Positions 8,676-17,754 of a DNA stretch of 64,000 nucleotides are shown piece after piece. Position numbers and translations under genes: made by a program. The DNA comes from R-RK-3 sp031399085 (lineage in GTDB: Bacteria > Pseudomonadota > Alphaproteobacteria > Rhizobiales > Rhodomicrobiaceae). Position 1 is the stretch's first letter, and every line of letters starts with the position of its first letter. The DNA lies in contig JANNOQ010000099.1 in NCBI GenBank assembly GCA_031399085.1, positions 70,954 through 134,953 on the forward strand, given 5' to 3'. Under the pieces are notes generated by a model. It searched no databases, had not been told where the DNA came from, and saw only the letters and a program-made list of their open reading frames with translations.

Positions 8676-10043
8676 TCAGAACTGAATTCTGGCGCCCGCA
8701 AGAACTTCCTGGAAGTCTTCGAACTGGACATCCCCAAGGCTGGCGCCACCGCCACGCTGTAGAATAAATGCCTCAGAACTTATGTTTCGGTAGCTGATAT
8801 ACATGTCAAAGGCAGAGGCAGCAAAATTTTGGTTAAATCCGATACCCCAGATCTCGGTTTCAGCATCGCTGACTGCCGTGCCCGACGCATTTCGAAAGTA
8901 GCCTGACTCAATGCGTTGATATTCACCGAAGATTGTAGTCGGACCGACCCCGAACCAATTTTTTTCAATACCCGCTTGGATATAAAGCGTATCGCTCTCT
9001 TCTTCTTCAGTCCCTGCGAAAAGGACGGTTTGTGAATTATCGTCTGTCTTCAAGCCATACGCGACATGCGCAAACAAACCTGTAGGAACGTGCATGACAC
9101 CTGCCGACATTCCCAGATCGCTACAATCGGCTTTCAGATCCGAACCGACAATACAACTTTCAGTGGCCGATCCTGTGCCAATCAGCGCTGCGTTGGTAAC
9201 GCTATCCGTCCACTTTGAGTAACCGATGCCACCAGCGACTTTAAACGCGCCCCACAAGCCTGCATAGCGAAGAGCAACGTCCCAGAAGTCGTTCTCACCC
9301 CAAGAGGCTGAAATCTTGAAGCCAGCTAGAGTAGGTGAATCGTATTTTATGATGTCATAGCGATTGGTGTCACCAATCCCCTGCGTGGTATTGCCGCCCC
9401 AAATGTCGCGGAAACGAAGCGTGGACGAACGAAAACCATCGGACTCAACTGGCTGAAATGAACCTGACCAAATCTGAGCGCCAATGCTTCTTACGAACAC
9501 GGTTCTAGCGAGGTTAATCTCAGCTATGCTATCCGTAGCTGGCGAAGTTTCACCAAGCGAAATTCGCCCAAGCTTGTCGTTCTCGATAAACAGCATGTTA
9601 TGCCGAATGAATATCGAGTCGCTGCTGGTGGACGCCGCTACACCTTCCAGCGAGCTTTCATCGGTGTCCTGATCCACCGTGAAAGACGGCGAGGCCCAAA
9701 TGCCCATCTCGATATAAAAGCCGGCCTTGGTAGAAGGGCTGATTTTTCCTTCGCCTCTGAAATTGATAAGAGTTTGCGAGCTGGTGTTGCCAACGACATA
9801 AGCATCGCTATCAAAGCCGTCATCCCAGGCAAGGATCGCGGTGTTGACCTGACCGCCAATCGCCAGCGAAACCACGCGGTTGCCCTTGCGTGCCGTGGTG
9901 GCCTCGAGTTCGGCGATGCGCTCTTCAAGATCCGCGCAGCAGCCGCCACCCAAATCGGCAGCGCTTGCCGACCCGGTCGCCAACATACACGACGCGAGCA
10001 GTGTGGCGCCGATATAACCAGAGCGTTTCAATCCCCCGAACAT
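8676..10043 (-). CDS. Outer membrane porin (alphaproteobacterial Porin_2-like)
   Basis: This 455-residue protein carries a signal peptide (LLASCMLATGSASAADL), then a short charged coiled-coil stretch (ADLEERIAELEATTARKG) and a beta-rich body with alternating polar and hydrophobic residues. It ends in phenylalanine (ARIQF), the outer-membrane insertion signal for the Bam complex. The ATG at 10043 is chosen because GGGAGAG lies six bases upstream; an upstream ATG at 10082 would put 13 residues before the signal peptide. Two close cysteines (GGCCADL) near the mature N terminus are unusual for a porin. It stands alone, divergent from the CreA-like gene, and is followed by its own terminator. Confidence 0.82.
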   Translation of the reverse strand: MFGGLKRSGYIGATLLASCMLATGSASAADLGGGCCADLEERIAELEATTARKGNRVVSLAIGGQVNTAILAWDDGFDSDAYVVGNTSSQTLINFRGEGKISPSTKAGFYIEMGIWASPSFTVDQDTDESSLEGVAASTSSDSIFIRHNMLFIENDKLGRISLGETSPATDSIAEINLARTVFVRSIGAQIWSGSFQPVESDGFRSSTLRFRDIWGGNTTQGIGDTNRYDIIKYDSPTLAGFKISASWGENDFWDVALRYAGLWGAFKVAGGIGYSKWTDSVTNAALIGTGSATESCIVGSDLKADCSDLGMSAGVMHVPTGLFAHVAYGLKTDDNSQTVLFAGTEEEESDTLYIQAGIEKNWFGVGPTTIFGEYQRIESGYFRNASGTAVSDAETEIWGIGFNQNFAASAFDMYISYRNISSEAFILQRGGGASLGDVQFEDFQEVLAGARIQF

Positions 10044-10391
10044 TCTTATTCTCTCCCCTGTCACCCTTGATAAATCTATCAACTCTGACTCTAATAACAG
10101 GAAGGGTGAGGGGTGCTAGTAATTCGTAGCATGACAGGTTTATTTCACGATGTGTCGTGGCGTTACAGCAACAAAAACGTACGCGCCTCAATTTATAGTT
10201 GCATTTTCTCTATCTAAATTACAACTTTAAGTTGTATATTTTGCCTAGCGAAATTTAATCTTTCGCATCGCGTTGTCCTTGAAAAACCATCCCTACCGCC
10301 GCGCAAGCTTGCGTATTGACGCTGCTTGTCGGATCAATGGGGCGCGTCAGCCGTTTTGGACACACGCCGCATCAACGCCCATAGGTTTCAC
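10044..10391. promoter_or_regulatory. AT-rich divergent promoter region between porin and CreA-like genes
   Basis: This 348-base spacer is clearly richer in A and T than its surroundings, especially at 10190-10260. A perfect 17-bp palindrome, TACAACTTTAAGTTGTA, lies at 10220-10236 and is a candidate operator. No gene was recognised. Promoters for both flanking genes are expected here, but no -35/-10 pair could be assigned with confidence. Confidence 0.5.
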
Positions 10392-10901
10392 ATGCGCTAC
10401 TTGCTGCTTGTTTGCTCGATGCTTTTTTGCGCTTCGCCCTTTTCAGCGCGCGCGGCGGACGAGCCAGATTTGATATTTAAGAAGACGACGGTCTGGAAAT
10501 TCCTGTCGCCTGACCACAAGCTGGCCACCTACGCCATCGACGATCCGGTCGTGGGTGGCGTGTCATGTCATTTCACAGTGCCGGAGAAAGGCGGCTGGAC
10601 GGGCTGGCTCGGTCTCGCGGAGGAGCTTTCGAACGCCTCGCTCGCTTGCCGGCAGATCGGCCCGGTCCAGTTCAAGGCGAAATTCGAGCAAGGCGAGGAA
10701 ATGTTCCGGCAGCGCCGGTCTTTCTTCTTCAAGAAAATGCAGATCGTGCGCGGTTGCGATAAGACCCGCAACGTCCTCGTTTATGTGGTTTACACGGATA
10801 AGCTGATCGAGGGCAGTCCGGAAAACTCCACCTCGACCGTTCCCATCATGCCTTGGGGAACGAGCGAGCCGCCGCGGTGTCTTGACTGGGTGACCGAGTA
10901 A
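10392..10901 (+). CDS. creA: CreA-family secreted protein
   Basis: This 169-residue protein has a Sec signal peptide (MRYLLLVCSMLFCASPFSARA) and then a mature domain closely resembling CreA: DLIFKKTTVWKFLSPDHK, followed by IDDPVVGGVSCHFT, SNASLACRQIGPVQF and a region containing RSFFFKKMQIVRGCD. CreA is a conserved periplasmic or secreted protein of unknown biochemical role. The start is ATG 10392, which gives a clean signal peptide; the in-frame ATG at 10326 would add 22 residues in front of it. Four cysteines in the mature part could form disulfides. The gene is convergent with the debranching-enzyme gene, with a 20-base gap. Confidence 0.85.
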   Translation: MRYLLLVCSMLFCASPFSARAADEPDLIFKKTTVWKFLSPDHKLATYAIDDPVVGGVSCHFTVPEKGGWTGWLGLAEELSNASLACRQIGPVQFKAKFEQGEEMFRQRRSFFFKKMQIVRGCDKTRNVLVYVVYTDKLIEGSPENSTSTVPIMPWGTSEPPRCLDWVTE

Positions 10902-10921
10902 AAGCGACCCTACAGGCGCGT

Positions 10922-13123
10922 TTAGGGCTTGGCGTCGAACACCACTGAAACGCGGGCATTGCCGCCGCTGCGCAAAAGCTGAACCGAAATGTCCGATCCA
11001 TGCCGCCGGACGACAAAATCGACGCTGGCATCGCCGAAACGCAAATCGCGGATCACGATCTCGTCGATAAAGTCGGGCAGGCGCGGATTGCGCATTCGGA
11101 CTTCCTTGGCGCCGGGATCGAATTCGAAACCAAGGGAGGCTTCGAGAAGAGCGAAAGGCGTCGCGCTCGCCCAGGCCTGCGGCACGCATGCGACGGGATA
11201 GAGCGTAGGCCCACGCCCCTTGCCACGCTGAAAACCGCAGAACAGTTCCGGGAGGCGTCGCAACTCCATGTAAGCCGCCGCGTCGATAAGGGCCTTAAAA
11301 ACCCGCTCCACGCCATTATTGTCACCGTAGCGGGCAAGCCCCAGGGCGATGAGCGCATTGTCATGCGGCCAGATTGAGCCGTTGTGATAGGACATCGGGT
11401 TGTAGCGCGCTTCGTCCTTGGGGATCGTACGGATGCCCCAGCCGGAAAAGAAACGCGGGCGCAGCAATTCGCTCGCAACGATCGCACCCCGATCGGGCCT
11501 CACGATGCCCGAAAACAACAAATGCCCGGCATTGGACGAACGAACTCGGCAGGGTTGCTTCTGTCCGTCGAGAGCCAAGGCATAGGTGTTCAATTCAGGT
11601 ACCCAGAACGTCGCCTCAAACCGCTCAGCCAATTCTTTCGCCTGCGCTTCCAATTGTTGGGCGAGTTCGTGATGGCCCAAAAGTTTGGCGCATCGCGCCG
11701 CCCGCTGCTTTGCCTCAAACACATACCCCTGCACTTCACAAAGCGCGAGCGGTCCCTCGGCAAGGCGGCCATTGGCGTGGAAGACCGAGTCGGAGCTATC
11801 CTTCCAGCCCTGATTGCTGAGACCGTCCTCGGTGGCGCGCTGATATTCGACAAAGCCGTCACCGTCGAGATCGCCGCGGCCGTCGATCCATTGCAGTGCG
11901 GCGAGGGCCGCGGGCCACAGCTCTCTCAGCGTACCGAGATCGCCAGTGCGCTCGACATAGCGGCCGAGCAGCACCAGGAAAAGCGGTGTGGAGTCGACGC
12001 TGCCGTAATAGCGGCCGAAGGGGACTTCGCCAAGGCCGGCCATTTCTCCGCCGCGCATCTCATGCAGAATTTTGCCGGGCTGGGCGTCGGAGGCGGGATC
12101 GTTGTCCGTCGCCTGATAATGCGCCAGGCGCCGCAGCACGCCTTTGGCGATGGCCGGGTTACACCAAAGCAGCATCATCGCGGTGATCAGCCCGTCTCGG
12201 CCGAAGGTCGTCGAGAACCAGGGGATCCCGGCGTAAGGATATTGGCCTTGCGGCGTGTCGGTGAGCAGCATCGACATGTCCGCCATCGACCGGCAGAGAA
12301 TTTCGTTGAACAGCACGTTGGAGGTTTCGACGGTGGCGGCGGTGCGGGCCGGCGCGCGCAATTCCCGCCGCACTGACAGGAAGCCACGCAAAAATTGCGC
12401 CGGACGCTCGTTGGTGGGCTGATCGCAGCCCACCGTAAGGAACACGGCGCGTTCCTCATCTGGTGCCAAGGTAATTTGATGCGACGCGGAATTGGTGCCA
12501 ATCTCGGTTGGCGGTGGATCGAACATCACGGTCGAGCGCCGCGGAATTTGATCGAGGCCGAGATAGGTCATCACGACCTTATCGCTCGCGGCAACGCGGC
12601 GGTTGACCACCCCTCTTTGAGCGCGGCGCATGCCGCGAACCTCAAAAATGTCGGCAAAGTCGCTACCGAAATAGATGGTGGCGCGGAAGCTGACCGGCTT
12701 CTCGCCAAAATTCTTAAGCGACAGACGCTGATAGAGCGTGCCGCGCCAAAGAAAAATATTGCGCGTGATGTGTACGGTGTCCTTACGCAGGACCAGATCG
12801 CCCTCGGAAAAAATGTCGGGGTTCGTCAGCTCTACGGTCAACAGCGAATTGTCGTCGCGCACATTCGAGCCCAGCAGCAGCGGCTGAAGCCCGTCGATCA
12901 CCACCTCCAAATAGGACAGAAATCGCGTGTCGGATTCAAATAATCCATCCTGCCCGCCGGCGGAGGCGCCGATATCGCCATAGCTGTCGAGCACGACGAA
13001 GGCGTCGCCGTGCTTGAGCGTACGTCTGGCACGCGACGACTGCCCCCTTGCGGTAATGTAAAAGGGGGCTTCCGAGAACCCATCAGGACCTTTGGCTGTC
13101 TCTAACGTGTTCTCGGCAGTCAT
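10922..13123 (-). CDS. Amylo-alpha-1,6-glucosidase / glycogen debranching enzyme-like protein
   Basis: The 733-residue product has an N-terminal beta-rich domain (about residues 20-240, starting FYITARGQSS and including LDSYGDIGA) and a C-terminal (alpha/alpha)6-barrel of the GH63/GH133-like type, with PWFSTTFGRDGLITAMM, WIDGRGDLDGDGFVEY, QGWKDSSDS and YHNGSIWPHDNALIALGL. These match bacterial proteins annotated as amylo-alpha-1,6-glucosidases. The exact substrate is not certain: in many rhizobia this type sits beside a GT4 gene instead of classical glycogen genes, as here. It starts 10 bases after the GT4 gene, so the two are cotranscribed. Confidence 0.85.
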   Translation of the reverse strand: MTAENTLETAKGPDGFSEAPFYITARGQSSRARRTLKHGDAFVVLDSYGDIGASAGGQDGLFESDTRFLSYLEVVIDGLQPLLLGSNVRDDNSLLTVELTNPDIFSEGDLVLRKDTVHITRNIFLWRGTLYQRLSLKNFGEKPVSFRATIYFGSDFADIFEVRGMRRAQRGVVNRRVAASDKVVMTYLGLDQIPRRSTVMFDPPPTEIGTNSASHQITLAPDEERAVFLTVGCDQPTNERPAQFLRGFLSVRRELRAPARTAATVETSNVLFNEILCRSMADMSMLLTDTPQGQYPYAGIPWFSTTFGRDGLITAMMLLWCNPAIAKGVLRRLAHYQATDNDPASDAQPGKILHEMRGGEMAGLGEVPFGRYYGSVDSTPLFLVLLGRYVERTGDLGTLRELWPAALAALQWIDGRGDLDGDGFVEYQRATEDGLSNQGWKDSSDSVFHANGRLAEGPLALCEVQGYVFEAKQRAARCAKLLGHHELAQQLEAQAKELAERFEATFWVPELNTYALALDGQKQPCRVRSSNAGHLLFSGIVRPDRGAIVASELLRPRFFSGWGIRTIPKDEARYNPMSYHNGSIWPHDNALIALGLARYGDNNGVERVFKALIDAAAYMELRRLPELFCGFQRGKGRGPTLYPVACVPQAWASATPFALLEASLGFEFDPGAKEVRMRNPRLPDFIDEIVIRDLRFGDASVDFVVRRHGSDISVQLLRSGGNARVSVVFDAKP

Positions 13124-13133
13124 GGCGCTCCAA

Positions 13134-14237
13134 TCAATTCAGGGTCTGTTGGTCTCTCCGAGGGAGCGACTTGTCGCGGGTCGCCAGACGGCGGACGACT
13201 GGCACATTTGGAAGGCCCAGCATCTTTTCATAAACTGTGACATAGTCCGCCGCCATGCGGGACGCGGTGAACCGCTCATCGAAGCGGCGGCGTACCCTGC
13301 GGCGATCCAAAGTCACGGTTTGCTGTAATGCGCTGACCGCTTCTTCCTCGGTATCGACGATGTAACCAGATAGACCATCATCTATAATCTCCGGAACTGA
13401 ACCGTTCCTGAACGCTAGCACCGGCGTTCCGCAGGCCATCGCCTCGATCATGACCAATCCAAAGGGCTCAGGCCAGTCAATTGGGAAGAGCAGAGCGCGC
13501 GCATTTCCAAGAAACGCGGTTTTCTGCCGCTCGTTGATCTCGCCGATAAACTCGACGCCGGGTTGATCCAGCATCGGCTTGATCTGCTGCTCAAAATATT
13601 CTTTATCCGCCTTATCAACCTTGGCCGCGATTTTAAGCGGGATGCCCGCAGCGCGCGCAATACGAATAGCGCGATCGGGGCGTTTTTCAGGCGAAATCCG
13701 GCCAAGAAAAGCCACGTAGTCGCCGGTCGATCCCAGATTGGCTTTATGCAGGTCGCTTGGCAGGCCATGATAGACCGTGCCCGCAAAGTTCACATTGCCG
13801 ACCGGACGCCGCTGGGAGTTCGAAATCGAAACCAGGGGCATATCTGGAAAGGCCGTGTAAAGCATTTTTAGATCAGGAATATCCTGGCGCCCATGCAGCG
13901 TTGTCACGGTCCGCCCGGCCATGTGATTGAAAACCGGGAATTGGAAGTAGTCGATGTGGAAATGAATGACGTCGAATTCTTCCGTCATCCGGCGCACGCG
14001 ATCCAACATCAGCATATAATAAGGGATTTGTTCCTTCACAGCGGGATCGAGCCGCAAAGCCATGCTAGCGCAACTGACCAATTCGGCCGCCGTAGCGGAA
14101 TCACCGCTGGCGAAAAGCGTTACATCATGCCCCATTCGTACCAATTCTTCCGTCAAATAAGACACGATCCGCTCTGTGCCGCCATAAAGGCGGGGCGGCA
14201 CGCTTTCTATCAGGGGAGAAATCTGCGCGATTTTCAT
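13134..14237 (-). CDS. Glycosyltransferase family 4 protein
   Basis: This 367-residue retaining GT-B glycosyltransferase begins MKIAQISPLIESVPPRLYGG, the usual N-terminal acceptor-side motif (GGTERIVSYLTEEL). The C-terminal nucleotide-sugar domain has VAFLGRISPEKRPDRAIRIA and the E-x7-E motif EPFGLVMIEAMACGTPV with glutamates at 257 and 265. The donor and acceptor cannot be deduced. It is the promoter-proximal gene of a two-gene operon with the debranching-like enzyme, which suggests a shared role in an alpha-glucan or compatible-solute pathway. A long AT-rich upstream region carries its promoter. Confidence 0.88.
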   Translation of the reverse strand: MKIAQISPLIESVPPRLYGGTERIVSYLTEELVRMGHDVTLFASGDSATAAELVSCASMALRLDPAVKEQIPYYMLMLDRVRRMTEEFDVIHFHIDYFQFPVFNHMAGRTVTTLHGRQDIPDLKMLYTAFPDMPLVSISNSQRRPVGNVNFAGTVYHGLPSDLHKANLGSTGDYVAFLGRISPEKRPDRAIRIARAAGIPLKIAAKVDKADKEYFEQQIKPMLDQPGVEFIGEINERQKTAFLGNARALLFPIDWPEPFGLVMIEAMACGTPVLAFRNGSVPEIIDDGLSGYIVDTEEEAVSALQQTVTLDRRRVRRRFDERFTASRMAADYVTVYEKMLGLPNVPVVRRLATRDKSLPRRDQQTLN

Positions 14238-14906
14238 TTTGTCTCATCCATTTTGGCAACGAACCTCACAAGAACTTTCCTAAAGACTAAAAGTTCCCAA
14301 ATGAGGGCGAGCGACGATTAAATCGCTTAACATAATCAGGTATAAAAACTACGTAAAATAAAATAGGTTTAGAAGAACAGTTCAGTAGAATTTTACATCC
14401 TGTAAATGCAAAGCTTAAGACTATGACAGCTTCAATAGACTAGTGTAAAAAAATCTAACCAATGGCTATTGTGCAACCGACTGGAATTTATGTCCAGATT
14501 GCGGCAAAAAGGCGCGGAGCGAGACTGCTCCTCATCTGCATGTGCACATTTATCGTACAGGGGTGCCCATTTTTTACACCTGAGGGAAAGTGGTTAACGC
14601 CCTCACAGCAAAAGAAAAATTGAGATGGAGCGATTTTGGGCGGGCTGGCATGCTGGCCGAATGCCGCCGGTTTTGGCGATTCGCCGGTTCAGGCGCCATT
14701 CAGATTGCTTTCCACGTGCAGCGCTGCACGAGCAGGTCTTTTACACCAAATGCGTGCCGACGGCGATCGATATTCTGGCCTGATAGGTATTTTTGCTGGG
14801 TGGCGCCGAGTGACTATTCCGTCCTCATTGATTCCAGACGGAACTCTATCTCTTTGTTTTGACGCATTTTCACAACGCAAACAGCCCGACAAATAAGCTG
14901 GAAGGT
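14238..14906. other. Long non-coding spacer, AT-rich on the left half
   Basis: These 669 bases hold no ORF with recognisable protein features. The left half (about 14240-14480) is AT-rich and presumably contains the promoter of the minus-strand GT4 operon; an inverted repeat TTTACA/TGTAAA lies at 14392-14406. A perfect 16-bp palindrome, CGTGCAGCGCTGCACG, occurs at 14715-14730. Short frames at 14590-14896 have no ribosome binding site and no sensible composition. Confidence 0.5.
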
Positions 14907-16130
14907 CTAGGACCGCTCGCCCCGAAGCCTGGCAATCAGCTCGTCGGAGGGGTAGGCATCGGCGGGAAGGTCGAATTTGATCTGCACCTGGCGGATGGCG
15001 TCCCGCGTTTGCGCTCCCATGATCCCGTCGAGCTTGCCGACATCATAGCCGAGCTTGACCAGCATCTGCTGTAGCGCCCGGATGTCCTCCAAACCGTAGG
15101 TGGGCAGGTTAGGCTTGCCCTTATCATAGGCCGGAGCGCCGGCAAGACGGCTCGCATAATAGGCTGCCGTGGTCGCATAGACGAGTGACTCGTTCCATTC
15201 CGTATAGATATGGAAATTCGCATACGCGAGGAATGCTGGTCCATTACGGCCCATCGGCAGCAGCAGCGAGGCGGGCCTGGCGTCCGCCGGAAGCGGGCGG
15301 CCGTTGCGCAAGGTGACGCCCCATTGCGCCCATTTCGATCGCGGATGGCGGATTTTCAGATCGGCCTCCTTCCACGGCAAGTTGCCGGGAACGCCAACTT
15401 CTTCGATCCACGATTCGCCTCGTGTCCAGCCAAGATGTTGCAAAAACTTGGCGGTCGAAGCGAGCACGTCGGGCACGCTGTCGCGAAGATCGACGCGGCC
15501 ATCGCCATCATAGTCGACGCCAAAATCGAGATAGTGCGAGGGAAGGAACTGCGTTTGACCGAGTTCGCCGGCCCAAGCGCCCACCATTTGTTCTCGGGTC
15601 AGGTCGCCTCGGTCGATGATTTTGAGCGCGGCAATCAATTGTTCGCGGAACATTTCGGGCCGGCGGCAATCATAAGCCAAAGTCGCAAGCGCGCCGAGAA
15701 TGGGACTTTTGCCAGAATTCACGCCGAAATCCGTTTCCAGGCCCCAAAATCCGACAATTACAGCAGCCGGAACGCCGAAATCCCTTTCTATCCGAGTAAA
15801 AATCTGCCGGTGTTTTTCGATATTGGCCGCGCCGCGCTGCATCCGGTCGGCCGAAACCATGCGGCCGGAAAACTGTAGAAAGCTTTGGGCGAAAACACCC
15901 TGCGCCCGGTCCCGGCGAACGATGGCCGGATCGTAGGCGAGGCCGCCGAGCACGTCGGCGACCGTGCCGCGCGACACGCCGGCGGCGCTCGCGTCGCGCT
16001 TCATCTCATCGAGCCAGCTCTGAAAGCTTTGCGCGGGATTGCAGGTGACAGCCTGGGCCGGCGCGCCGGCGGTGAAAGCGGTCAGCGCCGCCAGGAAGCC
16101 GCACACCAGGATAAAGGAACGATGCGTCAT
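14907..16130 (-). CDS. Lytic murein transglycosylase (MltB-like) with peptidoglycan-binding domain
   Basis: This periplasmic enzyme cleaves the glycan strands of peptidoglycan to form 1,6-anhydro ends. The 407-residue protein has a signal peptide (FILVCGFLAALTAFTAGAPAQA), an SLT_2-type catalytic domain with GVPAAVIVGFWGLETDFG (catalytic Glu about residue 132), GELGQTQFLPSHYLDFGVD and DLRDSVPDVLAS, and a C-terminal PG_binding_1 domain (LQQMLVKLGYDVGKLDGIMG then TRDAIRQVQIKF). The start is ATG 16130, giving a clean signal peptide; upstream frame to 16286 is not needed. It lies downstream of the FecR-like gene on the same strand. Confidence 0.92.
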   Translation of the reverse strand: MTHRSFILVCGFLAALTAFTAGAPAQAVTCNPAQSFQSWLDEMKRDASAAGVSRGTVADVLGGLAYDPAIVRRDRAQGVFAQSFLQFSGRMVSADRMQRGAANIEKHRQIFTRIERDFGVPAAVIVGFWGLETDFGVNSGKSPILGALATLAYDCRRPEMFREQLIAALKIIDRGDLTREQMVGAWAGELGQTQFLPSHYLDFGVDYDGDGRVDLRDSVPDVLASTAKFLQHLGWTRGESWIEEVGVPGNLPWKEADLKIRHPRSKWAQWGVTLRNGRPLPADARPASLLLPMGRNGPAFLAYANFHIYTEWNESLVYATTAAYYASRLAGAPAYDKGKPNLPTYGLEDIRALQQMLVKLGYDVGKLDGIMGAQTRDAIRQVQIKFDLPADAYPSDELIARLRGERS

Positions 16131-16207
16131 CGGTTGCCGGTTACGAGAAGGGCTCACTTTCGCCATTTCACTGTTTGTTGGAGCGGTGCGCCTAACGCGC
16201 GGTCCGA

Positions 16208-16555
16208 TTATTTTTCCTGCCGCAAGCCGCGTGTCGCGCCGATCGGGGCATCGCTGTCCTTGTCGCGACCGGTGATGCGTTCCCACCAGCTGCGGTCTTC
16301 CTTATAGGCCTCGATCGTGCCCTCATAGGGGCCTTTGAGGGTTTTCGTCGAACCGGACGAAAGGACAAGGACACGCAGCGTCGCGCCATCCGGCATTTTC
16401 ACTCTTGCATTGTCGTCCAGCTTGGTTCCGGTCGACAGTCCCGGCACGGACGACTCCAGCACTTCACTTTCAGCTTGGGCGGCGCTGACGGGCAGCAAGA
16501 CAGCCGCTGCGAGGCCGAAGGCAAAGGCCGCGCGCGGGGGAATAACGTGTTTCAT
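16208..16555 (-). CDS. Small secreted protein with FecR-like core
   Basis: This 115-residue protein has a Sec signal peptide (FAFGLAAAVLLPVSAAQAE). The mature part contains SVPGLSTGTKLDDNARVKM followed by GATLRVLVLSSGSTKTLKGP, a spacing that resembles the FecR domain, and a charged tail. AGGAG at 16561-16565 sits five to six bases from the ATG at 16555; the ATG at 16561 directly abuts it and is less likely. It starts just after the CHASE2 gene ends (16570), so the two are probably cotranscribed and may form a membrane/periplasm pair. The FecR assignment is tentative. Confidence 0.7.
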   Translation of the reverse strand: MKHVIPPRAAFAFGLAAAVLLPVSAAQAESEVLESSVPGLSTGTKLDDNARVKMPDGATLRVLVLSSGSTKTLKGPYEGTIEAYKEDRSWWERITGRDKDSDAPIGATRGLRQEK

Positions 16556-16569
16556 GCTCATCTCCTGAT

Positions 16570-17754
16570 TTATCCCGCCAAACGAAATCGCTTCAGGATA
16601 TCGGGTGCGTAATGCCCGCCTGTGACGCCGAGCGTCCAGGCAAAGAAAAGTGTCGTTGAGGGAATGAGAAGGCTGAAATTCAAAAACAGCGCGACGCCAA
16701 GGCCAACGAGTGCTGCAAGACCGGCGAAATACAGCAGCCAATCATAGCGTTTGGCGCTCCAATACAGGCTGAACAGGAAGCCGACAAATGCAACCGCAAT
16801 GAGCAGCATCAGCTCATTCGTCCAATGGATCGTCCCGATGGAGCGGCCATCGAGAAGCTGAGCCAGGATCTGGGCGTGCACCAAGACGCCCGGCAATTTG
16901 GCGCCGTCCCAGATCGAGAGCGGCGTCTGATGCTTATCGCGGTCAACGAAATCTCCGCCGACCAGCACGATCTTGCCGCTGAGAGCCGAACGCCAGCTCT
17001 CGGGCAAAATCACCTCCGGACCAGCGCCAGGCTTGTGGCGGGGGACGCGAAGGAGCGGAAACAGATCGCCGCCCGGTGGGGGCAGTAGCCATGAAATATA
17101 ACGCGTCTCAGGCTCGCTCGTGAACCCGCCGCCCTTCTCAGCGACAAGCTGGGCAAAGCTTTTGCGATCCGGCGAGGGCTCGCCGACGTAGCGCACGACC
17201 TGATCACCGATCTTGAGCTGCTCCAATTTGCGCGCGAAAAACACATGGCCGGCTTCGCGCTGCGTCCGCGCGATGAACTCATCCTGATATTTTAGGTTCT
17301 CCTCGCGAAAGCCGCGAACGCGCCTGTCGATTGCGCCGAATATAGTGGGTGCTCGCGCTGCCTTGATGGCTTCCACCAACGCCGCGGTTTTGGCCTCGTC
17401 GCTCTTGCGGTCATAGATGAAGTCCAGACCGATGACTTTCGGGCGAGCCGCGTCGAGCCCCTTAACCAGGTTCGCCACCAGCCCGCGATCGACGGGCGCG
17501 GTATAGTCGTATTCGGCCATGCTCTCATCATTGATGAGGATGATGGCGATGTCCTTGCGGGGCTCCTTGGCGGCATCGGAGAAGAAAAACGTCCGCCAAT
17601 CATAGGTCCATTCGTCCGGCCCCTCGGTCATGTAACCAGCCGAGGAGAGGGCGACCAGCACAACGGCCACCAGAACGGCCCAGATCGCGCCCAGCAGGCC
17701 TCCCGGCCAGCCTCTGCCGGCAGCGGCTCCCTGCGACTGAACTGCCTCTGTCAT
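16570..17754 (-). CDS. CHASE2-domain membrane protein without a catalytic output domain
   Basis: The 394-residue protein has one N-terminal membrane helix (about residues 20-40), an extracytoplasmic CHASE2 sensor region (DEWTYDWRTFFF, KDIAIILINDESMAEYDY, KVIGLDFIYDRKS, LSGKIVLVGGDFVDRDKHQTP) and three C-terminal membrane helices (about 310-380). CHASE2 normally feeds a cytoplasmic kinase, cyclase or phosphatase; here the protein ends about ten residues after the last helix (APDILKRFRLAG), so no output domain is encoded. The start is ATG 17754, with GGGAGAGG upstream; the TTG at 17784 lacks a site. The downstream FecR-like gene may encode its partner. Confidence 0.85.
   Translation of the reverse strand: MTEAVQSQGAAAGRGWPGGLLGAIWAVLVAVVLVALSSAGYMTEGPDEWTYDWRTFFFSDAAKEPRKDIAIILINDESMAEYDYTAPVDRGLVANLVKGLDAARPKVIGLDFIYDRKSDEAKTAALVEAIKAARAPTIFGAIDRRVRGFREENLKYQDEFIARTQREAGHVFFARKLEQLKIGDQVVRYVGEPSPDRKSFAQLVAEKGGGFTSEPETRYISWLLPPPGGDLFPLLRVPRHKPGAGPEVILPESWRSALSGKIVLVGGDFVDRDKHQTPLSIWDGAKLPGVLVHAQILAQLLDGRSIGTIHWTNELMLLIAVAFVGFLFSLYWSAKRYDWLLYFAGLAALVGLGVALFLNFSLLIPSTTLFFAWTLGVTGGHYAPDILKRFRLAG

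Noticed and set aside
14590..14896. Short plus- and minus-strand frames in the spacer
   Set aside because: No ribosome binding site, no hydrophobic core or domain, and poor start context.
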